A stretch of 55,837 bases of DNA from Candidatus Krumholzibacteriota bacterium (GTDB lineage Bacteria > Krumholzibacteriota > Krumholzibacteriia > JACNKJ01). A program made the translations under genes and the position numbers. Shown here one piece after another: positions 37,365 to 45,954 of this stretch. How positions within the stretch are numbered: the stretch's first letter is position 1; each line of letters starts with the position of its first letter. The notes beneath the pieces were generated by a model. It searched no databases and was not told the origin of the DNA. It saw nothing but the letters and a program-made list of their open reading frames with translations. The stretch spans positions 1 through 55,837 of the forward strand of contig JAFGBK010000101.1 in the NCBI GenBank assembly GCA_016933175.1, read 5' to 3'.

Positions 37365-38732
37365 TTGCCAGCGGAGACCGCAGCCGCCCAGCGACGCTGC
37401 GTGGCCCTGGTCACCCAGGGTTGCAAGGTCAACCAGTACGAGACCCAGGTCCTGCGCGAGGGATTCCTGGCCCGCGGCTGGACCGAGGTGCCCTTCGGCC
37501 GCGAGGCGGATCTCACCGTCATCAACTCCTGCACCGTGACCGCGGGCAGCGACCGCGACCTGCGCAAGCTCGTGGGTCGGGCGCGCCGCGCGAGCCCCGC
37601 CGGGCGCGTGATCGTGGCCGGCTGCCGGCCGGAGGTCGATCCGGCGGGCTGTGCCGGCCTGGCCGGGGTCGATCGCATCGTGGGCAACGCCCGCAAGCTC
37701 GACCTGCCCGCGGCCGCCACGGACGGCGGCTGGGAGCGGCTGGCTGGCGGCGGCGCCCGGCCCGCCATGGCGCCGGTGACGGGGCTCGCGGGGCGCAGCC
37801 GTCCCATCCTCAAGGTCCAGGATGGCTGCGATCTGCGCTGCAGCTACTGCATCGTGCCCCTGGCGCGCGGGCCGGCGCGCAGCCGGCCCGCGGCGGACGT
37901 GCTCGCGGTCGCGCGGCGGCTGGAGTCGGGAGGCTACCGCGAGGTCGTCCTGTCGGGCATCCAGCTCGGGCTCTACCGCGATCCGGCGCCGCCCGGCCGG
38001 GGCCTGGCCGACCTGCTGGCGTACCTGCTGGCCGGCACCCGCCGCCTGCGCCTGCGCCTCGGGTCCCTGCTGCCGCGTCACGTCACGCCGGACCTCATCG
38101 CGCTCTTCCGCGACGAGCCGGCGAGGCTCTGCCCGCACTTCCACGTCTCCCTGCAGAGCGGCGACGACGGCGTCCTGGCCGCCATGCGCCGGCCCTACCG
38201 CCGCGAGGAGTACCGCGATCTCCTGGCGCGCCTGGTCGCTGAACTGGACGATCCCTGCCTGGGCACCGACGTCATCGTCGGCTTTCCCGGCGAGGACGCG
38301 GCCGCCTTCGCGCGCACACGTGACTTCTTGGCTTCCCTGCCACTGGCCTACGGGCATGTCTTTCCCTTCTCGCCGCGGCCGGGCACCGAGGCCGCGCGAC
38401 TGCTCGACGACGTGCCCCACGCGGACAAGGCGCGGCGCGGGCACGTCCTGCGCGACCTGCTCGCCGCGGGCGGGCGGGCCTACCGCGCGCGGCAGGCGGG
38501 ACGGACCCTGCGCGTGGTGATCGAGCGCCGCCTGGCCGACGGTCGCTGGCTGGGCACCAGCGGCAACTACCAGCGCGTCGTCCTGGCCGCGCCGGCGCTG
38601 CGCGGGGGCGGACGCGATGCGTCGCCGCTCGGCGCGGGCGACCTGGTGGCGGCGTCGGTCACGGGCGTCGAGGGATCGCGCCTGACGGCCCGGGCGGACG
38701 CCGGGCGCGAGGCGGCGGGAGGCGCGCCATGA
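37365..38732 (+). CDS. mtaB: tRNA t6A37 methylthiotransferase MtaB
   Basis: Radical-SAM enzyme converting t6A to ms2t6A at position 37 of tRNAs reading ANN codons. The 455 residues begin with the UPF0004 domain (LVTQGCKVNQYETQVLREGF, the MtaB form of the motif, and VINSCTVT). The SAM cluster ligands follow in CDLRCSYCIVPLARG, then SLQSGDDGVLAAMRRPY and a C-terminal TRAM-like region. The start is TTG 37365 with AGGAG 9 bp upstream. The stop overlaps miaB by ATGA. MtaB rather than RimO is supported by KVNQYET. Confidence 0.92.
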   Translation: MPAETAAAQRRCVALVTQGCKVNQYETQVLREGFLARGWTEVPFGREADLTVINSCTVTAGSDRDLRKLVGRARRASPAGRVIVAGCRPEVDPAGCAGLAGVDRIVGNARKLDLPAAATDGGWERLAGGGARPAMAPVTGLAGRSRPILKVQDGCDLRCSYCIVPLARGPARSRPAADVLAVARRLESGGYREVVLSGIQLGLYRDPAPPGRGLADLLAYLLAGTRRLRLRLGSLLPRHVTPDLIALFRDEPARLCPHFHVSLQSGDDGVLAAMRRPYRREEYRDLLARLVAELDDPCLGTDVIVGFPGEDAAAFARTRDFLASLPLAYGHVFPFSPRPGTEAARLLDDVPHADKARRGHVLRDLLAAGGRAYRARQAGRTLRVVIERRLADGRWLGTSGNYQRVVLAAPALRGGGRDASPLGAGDLVAASVTGVEGSRLTARADAGREAAGGAP

Positions 38733-40051
38733 GCCGCCGCTTCTACGTGGAGACCTACGGCTGCCAGATGAACGCCTATGACTCCCAGGTAATGGCGGGG
38801 GGGCTCGAGCGGGCGGGCTGGGAGCCGGCGGCGTGCCCCGAGGAGGCCGACCTCGTCCTCGTCAATACCTGCGCCGTGCGGGAGCACGCCGAGCGGCGCG
38901 TCCTGGGCCGGCTGAGCCAGCTGGCGGCGCTGCGGCGACGGCGCGAGCGGCCGCTGGTCCTCGGCGTCGTCGGCTGCATGGCCCAGCGGCTCGGCGCCGA
39001 TCTCGTCGCCGCCACCGGCGGCTGCGTGGACCTCGTGGTGGGGCCCGACCAGTACGACCGGCTGCCGGACCTGGCCGCCGCGGCCGCGGCCCGCGGCGAG
39101 GCGCTGATCTGCACCGAGCGCGACCACGGCGCCGTCTACCGCGCCAAACCCAGGACGGCGCCCCCTGGCGGTTCCCACTTCGTCGCCGTCATGCGCGGCT
39201 GCGACAACTACTGCGCCTACTGCGTGGTGCCCTACACGCGCGGCCGCGAGCGCAGCAAGCCCTGGCGCCAGGTGAGGGACGAGGTGGCGGACCTGGCCGC
39301 CCGCGGCGCCTTCGAGGTGGTCCTGCTCGGCCAGTCCGTCAGCAACTACCGCGACGGCGACGTGGACCTGGCGGGCCTGCTCGAGCGCCTGCATGACATC
39401 CCCGGGCTGCAGAGCCTGCGCTTCCTCACCAGCTACCCCACGGACGCCAGCGAGCGCCTGCTGAGGACCGTCGCCGCCCTGCCCAAGGTGGGCACCGAGC
39501 TTCACCTGCCCTTCCAGGCGGGCAGCGATCGGATCCTCGCGGCCATGAACCGCCGCTACACCGTCGCCGAATACGAGGCCGTGCTCGACCGCGCGCGCGG
39601 CCTCATCCCGGACGCGCTGTTCACCACGGACATCATCGTCGGCTTCCCCGGCGAGACGGAGGCGGACTTCGCGGGCACCCTGTCGGTGGTGGAGCGCCAG
39701 GGCTTCGCCTCGGCCTTCACCTTCAAGTACTCCGCGCGGGCGGGAACGCGCGCCGCGCGCCTGCCGGACGACGTGCCCCGGCCGGTCAAGGAGGAGCGCC
39801 TGGCGCGGCTCAACGCGCTGCAGTCCCGCAAGACGCGCGAGCTGCTGGAATCCCAGCTCGAACGCACCCTGGAGATAGTGCTTGATGAGCCCAGCAAAAA
39901 ACGGGAGACTCAGCTCCGCGGCCGCAGCCGCAACAACCTGCGCGTCATCGTGGACCGGGCGCCGGGCCTGAGGCTGGGGGTCCGTGTCCGCGCGCGCATC
40001 AACGCGATCGCGGGCACCACGCTGATCGGAACGCTTGCGGGTGAAGCCTGA
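38729..40051 (+). CDS. miaB: tRNA i6A37 methylthiotransferase MiaB
   Basis: Radical-SAM enzyme that adds the methylthio group to i6A37, using the product of miaA. The 440 residues have Cys12 in VETYGCQMNAYDS, NTCAVREHAERRVLGRL, the SAM cluster CDNYCAYCVVPYTRGRERSK, ELHLPFQAGSDRILAAMNRRY and a TRAM domain from about 375. All three auxiliary and three SAM-cluster cysteines are visible. ATG overlaps the mtaB stop. miaA, the enzyme acting before it, is 8 kb downstream in the same run of genes. Confidence 0.95.
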   Translation: MSRRFYVETYGCQMNAYDSQVMAGGLERAGWEPAACPEEADLVLVNTCAVREHAERRVLGRLSQLAALRRRRERPLVLGVVGCMAQRLGADLVAATGGCVDLVVGPDQYDRLPDLAAAAAARGEALICTERDHGAVYRAKPRTAPPGGSHFVAVMRGCDNYCAYCVVPYTRGRERSKPWRQVRDEVADLAARGAFEVVLLGQSVSNYRDGDVDLAGLLERLHDIPGLQSLRFLTSYPTDASERLLRTVAALPKVGTELHLPFQAGSDRILAAMNRRYTVAEYEAVLDRARGLIPDALFTTDIIVGFPGETEADFAGTLSVVERQGFASAFTFKYSARAGTRAARLPDDVPRPVKEERLARLNALQSRKTRELLESQLERTLEIVLDEPSKKRETQLRGRSRNNLRVIVDRAPGLRLGVRVRARINAIAGTTLIGTLAGEA

Positions 40052-40062
40052 GGAGGCGAGGG

Positions 40063-40404
40063 ATGTGGATCCTCCAACGCCTGTTGGTCGTGCTGGCCCT
40101 GGCCATGGTTCTCCTGTTCGGCATGCTCAACGCCGGCGAGAAGGTGACGGTCCACTACTGGTTCGGCTACAGCTTCGCCAACAGTCCGCTGCCCCTGGTC
40201 ATGGTAACCTTCTTCCTGATCGGGGTGCTCTTCTACTACCTCTTCTCGGTCGCGCGGGAGTGGCGACTGCGCGCCGAGATCCGGCGCCTGCGCCGGGTCG
40301 CCCGGAGCACCGACAGCGAGATCCAGCAGCTCCGCCGGATCTCCCTCGAGGAGGATCTGGGTCCCGAGCCGGCTCTTCCGGACGATGAGAGGGCGGGTCC
40401 GTGA
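40063..40404 (+). CDS. lapA: LapA-domain (DUF1049) inner-membrane protein
   Basis: A 113-residue membrane protein with two helices, about 3-21 (ILQRLLVVLALAMVLLFGML) and 44-64 (LPLVMVTFFLIGVLFYYLFS), then a charged coiled-coil-like segment (EWRLRAEIRRLRRVAR). The N-terminal NAGEKVTVHYWFG is typical of LapA. In E. coli LapA and LapB act in lipopolysaccharide assembly and LpxC control; lapB follows here with a 4-bp overlap (GTGA). SD GAGGCGAGG. The link to LPS is inferred from that pair. Confidence 0.82.
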   Translation: MWILQRLLVVLALAMVLLFGMLNAGEKVTVHYWFGYSFANSPLPLVMVTFFLIGVLFYYLFSVAREWRLRAEIRRLRRVARSTDSEIQQLRRISLEEDLGPEPALPDDERAGP

Positions 40405-41573
40405 CCCAGCTCCAGCTCATCGGTCTGGGCGTCGCCATCCTGCTGGCCGCGATCCTGGCCGTGTGGATACTGGTGCGCCTCGGCGGCGGCCGGCGCGACG
40501 CCGGCACCGTCGTGGATCACCACCTGGTGGCACTCGAGGCCCTGGCCGACGGCGAGAGCGGACGCGCCCGGGAGGAGCTGAAGCTGGCCGTGCAGGCCGG
40601 GCAGGGCGGCGCCGACGCCTACCTGCGCCTGGCCGACCTCTACCGGGCCGAGGGGCAGCTCAAGAAGGCCATCCATCTCCACCGCGCGCTGGAGGTGGGC
40701 CAGAACTGGAGCCAGACCGTGCGCGAGCGCATCCTCCGCGGCCTGGCCGAGGACTACCTGGCCGCGGGCCGCTGGGACGACGCACTGGGGCAGCTCGAGC
40801 AGCTGCGCAAGCTGGGGGGGCGCGATCCAGGCCTGCTGCGCCGCCTCAGCCAGGTTCACCTGCGCCGCGGCGACGGCGAGCGGGCCCAGTCCATGCTGCG
40901 CCGCGCCCATCGCATCGAGGGCGAGGAGAAGCCCGACGAGCTGGCCATCCTCCTTGCCGAGCACGCGCGGCGCCTCATCGGCGAGCAGCGCCACAGGGAG
41001 GCCCGCAAGGCGCTCCAGGAGGCACTCAAGCAGGACGGCGACTGCCTGCCGGCGCTGGCCCTCTCCGTGGACCTGCACATCCGCGAGGGCGACGAGCAGA
41101 AGGCCGCCGACGAGATCCAGCGTCTGGTGCTGACGGGCCAGCCCGGCAGCGAGCTCGACTACCCGCGCATGGAGAAGCTCTTCTTCGAGCTGGGACGCTT
41201 CCACGAGATCCAGTTCGTCTACCAGGAGCTGCTCAGCAAAGTGCCGGGCTTCTGGCCGGCGCGCTTCGCCCTGGCCGATCTCCTGGACAAGCGGGGCCGC
41301 CGCGACGAGGCGACGCACCTGCTGGAGTTCTCCCGCGAGGCGCCCGACGCCGTGGCCGGCCGGGCCGCCGGCCGCTTGCTGGCGTGGGGGGAGACGGAGG
41401 CCGCCGCGCGCTGGCTCGAGCGCTGGCGGGATCCGCTCGCCCCCGCCACCCGTGGCTATCGCTGCCGCAACTGCGGGATGGAGCACACCCGCCCGCGCTG
41501 GTACTGTCCTTCCTGCCATGGATTCAAGAGCTATGAGCCCATCCGCGAAGAAAGCGAAGCGGCGGGCGCCTAG
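40401..41573 (+). CDS. lapB: LapB/YciM-like TPR protein with zinc ribbon
   Basis: A 390-residue membrane-anchored tetratricopeptide protein. Residues 5-25 are a transmembrane helix (LIGLGVAILLAAILAVWILV). TPR-like helices run from about 40 to 345, for example AYLRLADLYRAEGQLKKAIHLH. The C-terminus carries the rubredoxin-type metal site YRCRNCGMEHTRPRWYCPSC (two CxxC pairs) that is diagnostic of LapB. In E. coli LapB recruits FtsH to LpxC. GTG start overlaps lapA. The Cys pairs are complete. Confidence 0.9.
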   Translation: MTQLQLIGLGVAILLAAILAVWILVRLGGGRRDAGTVVDHHLVALEALADGESGRAREELKLAVQAGQGGADAYLRLADLYRAEGQLKKAIHLHRALEVGQNWSQTVRERILRGLAEDYLAAGRWDDALGQLEQLRKLGGRDPGLLRRLSQVHLRRGDGERAQSMLRRAHRIEGEEKPDELAILLAEHARRLIGEQRHREARKALQEALKQDGDCLPALALSVDLHIREGDEQKAADEIQRLVLTGQPGSELDYPRMEKLFFELGRFHEIQFVYQELLSKVPGFWPARFALADLLDKRGRRDEATHLLEFSREAPDAVAGRAAGRLLAWGETEAAARWLERWRDPLAPATRGYRCRNCGMEHTRPRWYCPSCHGFKSYEPIREESEAAGA

Positions 41574-42387
41574 ATCCCTGCTGCTCCTTCCCGTCTTCCT
41601 GCTGGTCCTGCTCGGCCTGGTCGCCGCCGGCCCCTGGCCCGAGTCACCGGATCAGGACGCTGCTCGGCGCGGGCGGACCGAGGGGGAGGCGGCGGCCGAC
41701 TACCGCTACGCGGCGGGCCTCTACCGCGCCCTCGAGGCCGCGGCCGGCGACGCCCCCACGGACGCCGAGGCCCTGCGCCTGGCCCGAGCCCAGGCCGGCC
41801 AGGGGCAGGAGGATCACGCGCGGCGCCTGCTGGCCGGCCGCGACTCCCTGCCCGCCGACCTGGCGCTGGTGCTGCGCCTGGCGGAGAGCGAGCGTCCCTG
41901 GAGCGACCTGGAACGGGAGCGATGGCGCCGGATCCTCGACGGCGGGGACGGCGAGAGCCTCTACTGGCGGGCCCGCCTGGAGCTGGCCCTGGGCGACGGC
42001 GCGGCGGCACGGGAGCGCCTGCGGACCCTCCTGCGCCGCGAGCCGGGCTCCGTCTTCGCGCCGGCGGCCCTGGAGCTGATGGAGGCGCTGCCCCCGGCGC
42101 CCGCTCAGCGCGCCGACCGGGTTGCGGAGGCGGCGCCCGCCGACGCCGACGGCGTGCGCGTCCAGTGGGGAGTCTTCCGCGACCCCCACGGGGCGCGGCG
42201 GCACGCGGACGCCCTGGCCGCCTACGGGCAGAAGGCCGAGATCCTGCTCCTGCGTCGCGGCGGCGAGGATCTCTACCGCGTCGTCAGCCCGCCCTTCGCC
42301 GACGAGGGCGGGGCGCGCGCACGGGGCGAGGAACTGCGCGAGCGCTATGGCCTCGACTTCGTCCTGCTGCGCGAAGAGGGCCCATGA
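41533..42387 (+). CDS. Membrane-anchored SPOR-domain protein
   Basis: A 284-residue protein with a basic N-terminus, one transmembrane helix (SLLLLPVFLLVLLGLVAAG) and a helical TPR-like middle (LYWRARLELALGDGAAARERL). The C-terminal domain at about 210-284 has the SPOR pattern: VRVQWGVFRDPHGARRHADAL, LYRVVSPPFADEGGARARGE. SPOR domains bind denuded peptidoglycan at the septum, so a role in division or cell-wall processing is likely. ATG 41533 is chosen; ATG 41518 is an alternative. It overlaps lapB by 41 bp and mutS by 4 bp. Function beyond the domain is unknown. Confidence 0.75.
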   Translation: MSPSAKKAKRRAPRSLLLLPVFLLVLLGLVAAGPWPESPDQDAARRGRTEGEAAADYRYAAGLYRALEAAAGDAPTDAEALRLARAQAGQGQEDHARRLLAGRDSLPADLALVLRLAESERPWSDLERERWRRILDGGDGESLYWRARLELALGDGAAARERLRTLLRREPGSVFAPAALELMEALPPAPAQRADRVAEAAPADADGVRVQWGVFRDPHGARRHADALAAYGQKAEILLLRRGGEDLYRVVSPPFADEGGARARGEELRERYGLDFVLLREEGP

Positions 42388-45005
42388 GCCGCGCCCGCGG
42401 GATCCTGACGCCCATGATGGAGCAGTACCGCCGGATCAAGCAGCAGCACCCGGACCGCATCCTGCTCTACCGCATGGGCGATTTCTACGAGACCTTCTAC
42501 GACGACGCCGTCACCGCGAGCCGCGTGCTGGGCATCGCCCTGACCACGCGGGGCAAGAGCCAGGGCGAGCCCGTTCCCCTGGCCGGCGTGCCGCACCACT
42601 CCGTGGAGACCTACGTGCACCGCCTGATACAGGCGGGCCACAGCGTCGCCATCTGCGAGCAGGTGGAGGACCCCGCCCTGGCCAAGGGGGTGGTCAAGCG
42701 GGAGGTGACAGAGGTCATCACGCCGGGCACCGTGGCCATCGAGGCGTTCCTGCCGTCGCACCAGGGCGCCTACTGCCTCGCCCTGCAGCCCGGGGAAGAC
42801 CGGGTCGGCTACGCTCTGGGCGACGTCTCCACGGGCGAGCTGCTGGCCGGCCAGGACCATCCGACCGTGGTGCTGGGCCTGCCGGCGCGCTTCCGCGTGC
42901 GCGAGATCATCCATCCGGACGGCCTGGAGGAGGCGGGCTTCGTCGGCGAGCTCAAGCGGCTCTACCCCGAGCTCCACTACGCGTCGCGCCGGACCTGGGA
43001 CTTCCTGCCCGAGGAGGCCGAGGCCGTCCTGCGCCGCCACTTCGGCGTGGCCCGCAGCGAGATGGTGGGGCTGCGCGAGGGCGAGGAGCCCCTGCTGCGC
43101 GCGGCGGGCGCCCTGCTGGCCTACTTCCACGAGCTCAAGTCCGGCGACCTCGCGTACATGGACCGCATCCAGTTCCTCCGCGAGGACGAGACCATGGTGC
43201 TCGACCGGGTCACCGTCGAGAACCTCGAGCTGATGGCGCCCCTGCGGGGCGACGACCGCCGGGCCACCCTCTTCGGCCAGCTGGACCGCTGCGTGACGCG
43301 CATGGGCTCCCGGCTGCTGTCGCGCTGGCTCCTGGCGCCGCCCATGCAGCGGGAACGCGTCCAGGCCCGCCACGACGCCGTCGAGGCGCTGCTGGGCGAC
43401 CGCGAGCGGCGCGAGGCGCTGGCCGACCGCCTGGGCCGCGTCGCCGACCTGGAGCGCCTGGTGGGCCGCCTGGACGGCCACCAGGCCCGGCCCCGCGACC
43501 TGCGCGCCCTGGCCGACACGCTGGCCCTGCTGCCCGAGATCGGCGACCTGCTGGCGGGCGCGCCATCGGCGCTGCTCGCCGGGCTGGCGGGCGAGCTGGC
43601 GCCCCTGCCCGAGCTGCGCGCGGAGCTGGACCGGGCCCTGGTGGACGAGCCCCCGGCCAAGCTGGCCGATGGGGGCTTCATCGCCGGGGGCTACGACGCC
43701 GAGCTGGACCGCCTGCGCTCCCTCAGCCGCGACGGCCGCGCCTGGATCCTCTCCCTGCAGGAGAAGGAGCGCGAGCGCTCGGGCATCGCCAAGCTGAAGG
43801 TCGGCTACAACAAGGTCTTCGGCTACTACCTGGAAGTCAGCAAGGGCCAGGCGGAAAAGGCGCCCGACGACTACGTCCTCAAGCAGCAGCTCGTGGGCAG
43901 CCACCGCTACGTCACGCCCGAGCTGAAGAGCCGCGAGGAGGAGATCCTCGGCGCCGAGGAGCGCCTGGCGCGGCGCGAGCTCGAGCTGCTCGAGAGCCTG
44001 CGCGCGCGCGCCTACGCCGAGCACCGGGCCATCCAGGCCGACGCGCGGGTCCTGGCCACCCTGGACGTGCTGCGCGCCCTGGCCGAGCTGGCCGAGCGCA
44101 ACCGCTACGTGCGGCCGGAGATCTGCGAGGAGCCCGTCCTGGAGATCCGCGAGGGCCGGCACGCGGTGGTGGAGCAGCTCCTGGAGGGCGATTTCATCCC
44201 CAACGACCTCGCCCTGGACACGGAGCGCGAGCAGGTGCTGCTGCTGACGGGCCCCAACATGGGCGGCAAGAGCACCTACCTGCGGGCCGCGGGGCTTATC
44301 GTCCTCATGGCCCAGATCGGCAGCTTCGTGCCCGCGGCGGCGGCGCGCGTGGGGCTCACCGACAAGATCTTCACGCGCGTGGGAGCCAGCGACAACCTGG
44401 CCCGCGGCCAGTCCACCTTCCTCATCGAGATGGAGGAGACGGCCACCATCCTGCGCAACTGCACCGACCGCAGCCTCGTCCTCATGGACGAGATCGGCCG
44501 CGGCACCAGCACCTACGACGGACTCAGCCTGGCCTGGGCCGTGGTGGAGCACCTCCACGCCGACGGGCGGCCCCATCCCAAGACCCTCTTCGCCACGCAC
44601 TACCACGAGCTGACGCGGCTCGAGGGGGAGCTGGAGCGCCTGGTCAACCGCCACGTGACGGTCAAGGAGTGGCAGGACGAGATCGTCTTCCTGCGGCGTG
44701 TGGAGCCCGGCCCCGCCGAGCGCAGCTACGGGATCCACGTGGCGCGCCTGGCCGGACTGCCGCGGGAGGTCATCGAGCGGGCCTTTCAGCTCTTGCATTG
44801 GATCGAGCAAGAGAGGAACATGGAGGGGGAGCTGCCAGCGGGGACGCCGCCCGCGCGGCCCCAGATGGAGCTGTTCACGACCGCGCATCGCCACCCGGTG
44901 CTGGACGCGCTGCGCTCCCTGGAACCCGAACGGCTGACTCCCCTGGAGGCCCTGAATCTCTTGCAACGCTTCAAGAAAGCGTTGCAAGATGATGGGATGG
45001 TGTAA
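42384..45005 (+). CDS. mutS: DNA mismatch repair protein MutS
   Basis: Mismatch-recognition ATPase. The 873 residues begin MSRARGILTPMMEQYRRIKQ; the mismatch-wedge motif Phe-Tyr-Glu is in GDFYETF. The core and clamp domains follow, then the ATPase with Walker A GPNMGGKS at 623-630, LARGQSTFLIEMEETA, Walker B LVLMDEIGRGTSTYDG and the signature FATHYHEL. A short C-terminal tail ends ALNLLQRFKKALQ. It is a full MutS1, not MutS2 (no Smr domain). ATG 42384 overlaps the SPOR gene by ATGA. mutL lies one gene downstream. Confidence 0.97.
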   Translation: MSRARGILTPMMEQYRRIKQQHPDRILLYRMGDFYETFYDDAVTASRVLGIALTTRGKSQGEPVPLAGVPHHSVETYVHRLIQAGHSVAICEQVEDPALAKGVVKREVTEVITPGTVAIEAFLPSHQGAYCLALQPGEDRVGYALGDVSTGELLAGQDHPTVVLGLPARFRVREIIHPDGLEEAGFVGELKRLYPELHYASRRTWDFLPEEAEAVLRRHFGVARSEMVGLREGEEPLLRAAGALLAYFHELKSGDLAYMDRIQFLREDETMVLDRVTVENLELMAPLRGDDRRATLFGQLDRCVTRMGSRLLSRWLLAPPMQRERVQARHDAVEALLGDRERREALADRLGRVADLERLVGRLDGHQARPRDLRALADTLALLPEIGDLLAGAPSALLAGLAGELAPLPELRAELDRALVDEPPAKLADGGFIAGGYDAELDRLRSLSRDGRAWILSLQEKERERSGIAKLKVGYNKVFGYYLEVSKGQAEKAPDDYVLKQQLVGSHRYVTPELKSREEEILGAEERLARRELELLESLRARAYAEHRAIQADARVLATLDVLRALAELAERNRYVRPEICEEPVLEIREGRHAVVEQLLEGDFIPNDLALDTEREQVLLLTGPNMGGKSTYLRAAGLIVLMAQIGSFVPAAAARVGLTDKIFTRVGASDNLARGQSTFLIEMEETATILRNCTDRSLVLMDEIGRGTSTYDGLSLAWAVVEHLHADGRPHPKTLFATHYHELTRLEGELERLVNRHVTVKEWQDEIVFLRRVEPGPAERSYGIHVARLAGLPREVIERAFQLLHWIEQERNMEGELPAGTPPARPQMELFTTAHRHPVLDALRSLEPERLTPLEALNLLQRFKKALQDDGMV

Positions 45006-45006
45006 G

Positions 45007-45954
45007 TTGAGCCGGTTGCTACTCGTGGGAAGCGACGCCGTCATGCTGCTCCTGCTGGAGCGCATCCGCCTGCATGGGGGCCATGAGGTGGTGGGCCTCG
45101 GCCCCGCCGAGAGCGGCAGCCTGATGGGCGTATACGCCGAGATCGCCGGCCTCCCGCTCCTGGACGAGCGCGACGCCGCCGGCTGGGCCGAGTCCGCCGA
45201 CCTGATCGTCGCCGGCGAGGGCGCCGGCGGCCTCCTGTTGCCCGACTTGCCGCGCGTGGACGCCGATGAGGCCGAGGCGCGCCTGCTGGGCGAGCCGGTC
45301 GCGGCGCCGCCCGAGCCGCCCCGGGGCGCCGGTGCCCGCGTCGAGCGCCCGCTGCCCGTCCGCAGCGCGGACACGGTGCCAGCGGCGCCGGCCGAGGAGC
45401 GTGCCGCCGACGCACCGGCCACGCCCGCGGGCGAAGCGCCGCCGGCGGGCGGGGCCGCGCCGGACGCCGGCGAGCGTGAGACGACGCGAGCGGAGCCGCG
45501 ACGCGGCATCACGGTCCGGCGCGATCCCACGGCCTTCCCGCGCGAGCTCCAGCGGGAGATCCTCCGCAGCAAGCGCTACCACCTGGGCTTCTGCCTGACC
45601 GTCCTGCGCGTGCTGGATGCGGCGGGTCGGACCATGTCCGCCGACCGCTTCCGCACCGAGCCCCTGGCATCCCTGCCCCAGCGCGTGGGGCGGGCCACCG
45701 ACAGCTGGGGCCTCACCGTCGAAGGCTACCTGCTGCACCTGGCGCCGGAGACCATCGAGCAAGCCGCCCAGCTCCGCCGCCGCCTGGTGGAGGTCCTGAA
45801 CGCCGAGTGCGCGGACCTGCCGGGCGGCCCGTGGCGGACCTTCGCCGGCCAGGCGCGCTATCCCCAGCACGGCGAGGACGCGCGGGGCCTGCTGACCGCC
45901 GCCCTGCGCAGCCTGGAGCGGTCGCTGGCCACGGCCCGGGAGACCGAGCCGTGA
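45007..45954 (+). CDS. Unknown protein between mutS and mutL, possible degenerate GGDEF-like domain
   Basis: A 315-residue protein starting at TTG 45007, one base after the mutS stop. Residues 1-95 look like a receiver or Rossmann-type fold (LSRLLLVGSDAVMLLLLERI, HEVVGLGPAESGSL). Residues of about 96-170 are a disordered Ala/Pro/Glu linker. Residues 180-315 resemble a degenerate diguanylate cyclase fold: YHLGFCLTVLRVLDAAGR, a strand near WGLTVEGYLLHLAPET, and ARYPQHGEDARGLLTAALRSL, but the GGDEF motif itself is absent. The stop overlaps mutL by GTGA. I do not recognise it as a known mismatch-repair factor. The fold comparison is by eye and uncertain. Confidence 0.7.
   Translation: MSRLLLVGSDAVMLLLLERIRLHGGHEVVGLGPAESGSLMGVYAEIAGLPLLDERDAAGWAESADLIVAGEGAGGLLLPDLPRVDADEAEARLLGEPVAAPPEPPRGAGARVERPLPVRSADTVPAAPAEERAADAPATPAGEAPPAGGAAPDAGERETTRAEPRRGITVRRDPTAFPRELQREILRSKRYHLGFCLTVLRVLDAAGRTMSADRFRTEPLASLPQRVGRATDSWGLTVEGYLLHLAPETIEQAAQLRRRLVEVLNAECADLPGGPWRTFAGQARYPQHGEDARGLLTAALRSLERSLATARETEP

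Noticed and set aside
34961-37813. 950-residue minus-strand open frame opposite rpsA
   Set aside because: Antisense of S1 repeats gives repeated HLDDL/ADVDQ-like words; not a real repeat protein.
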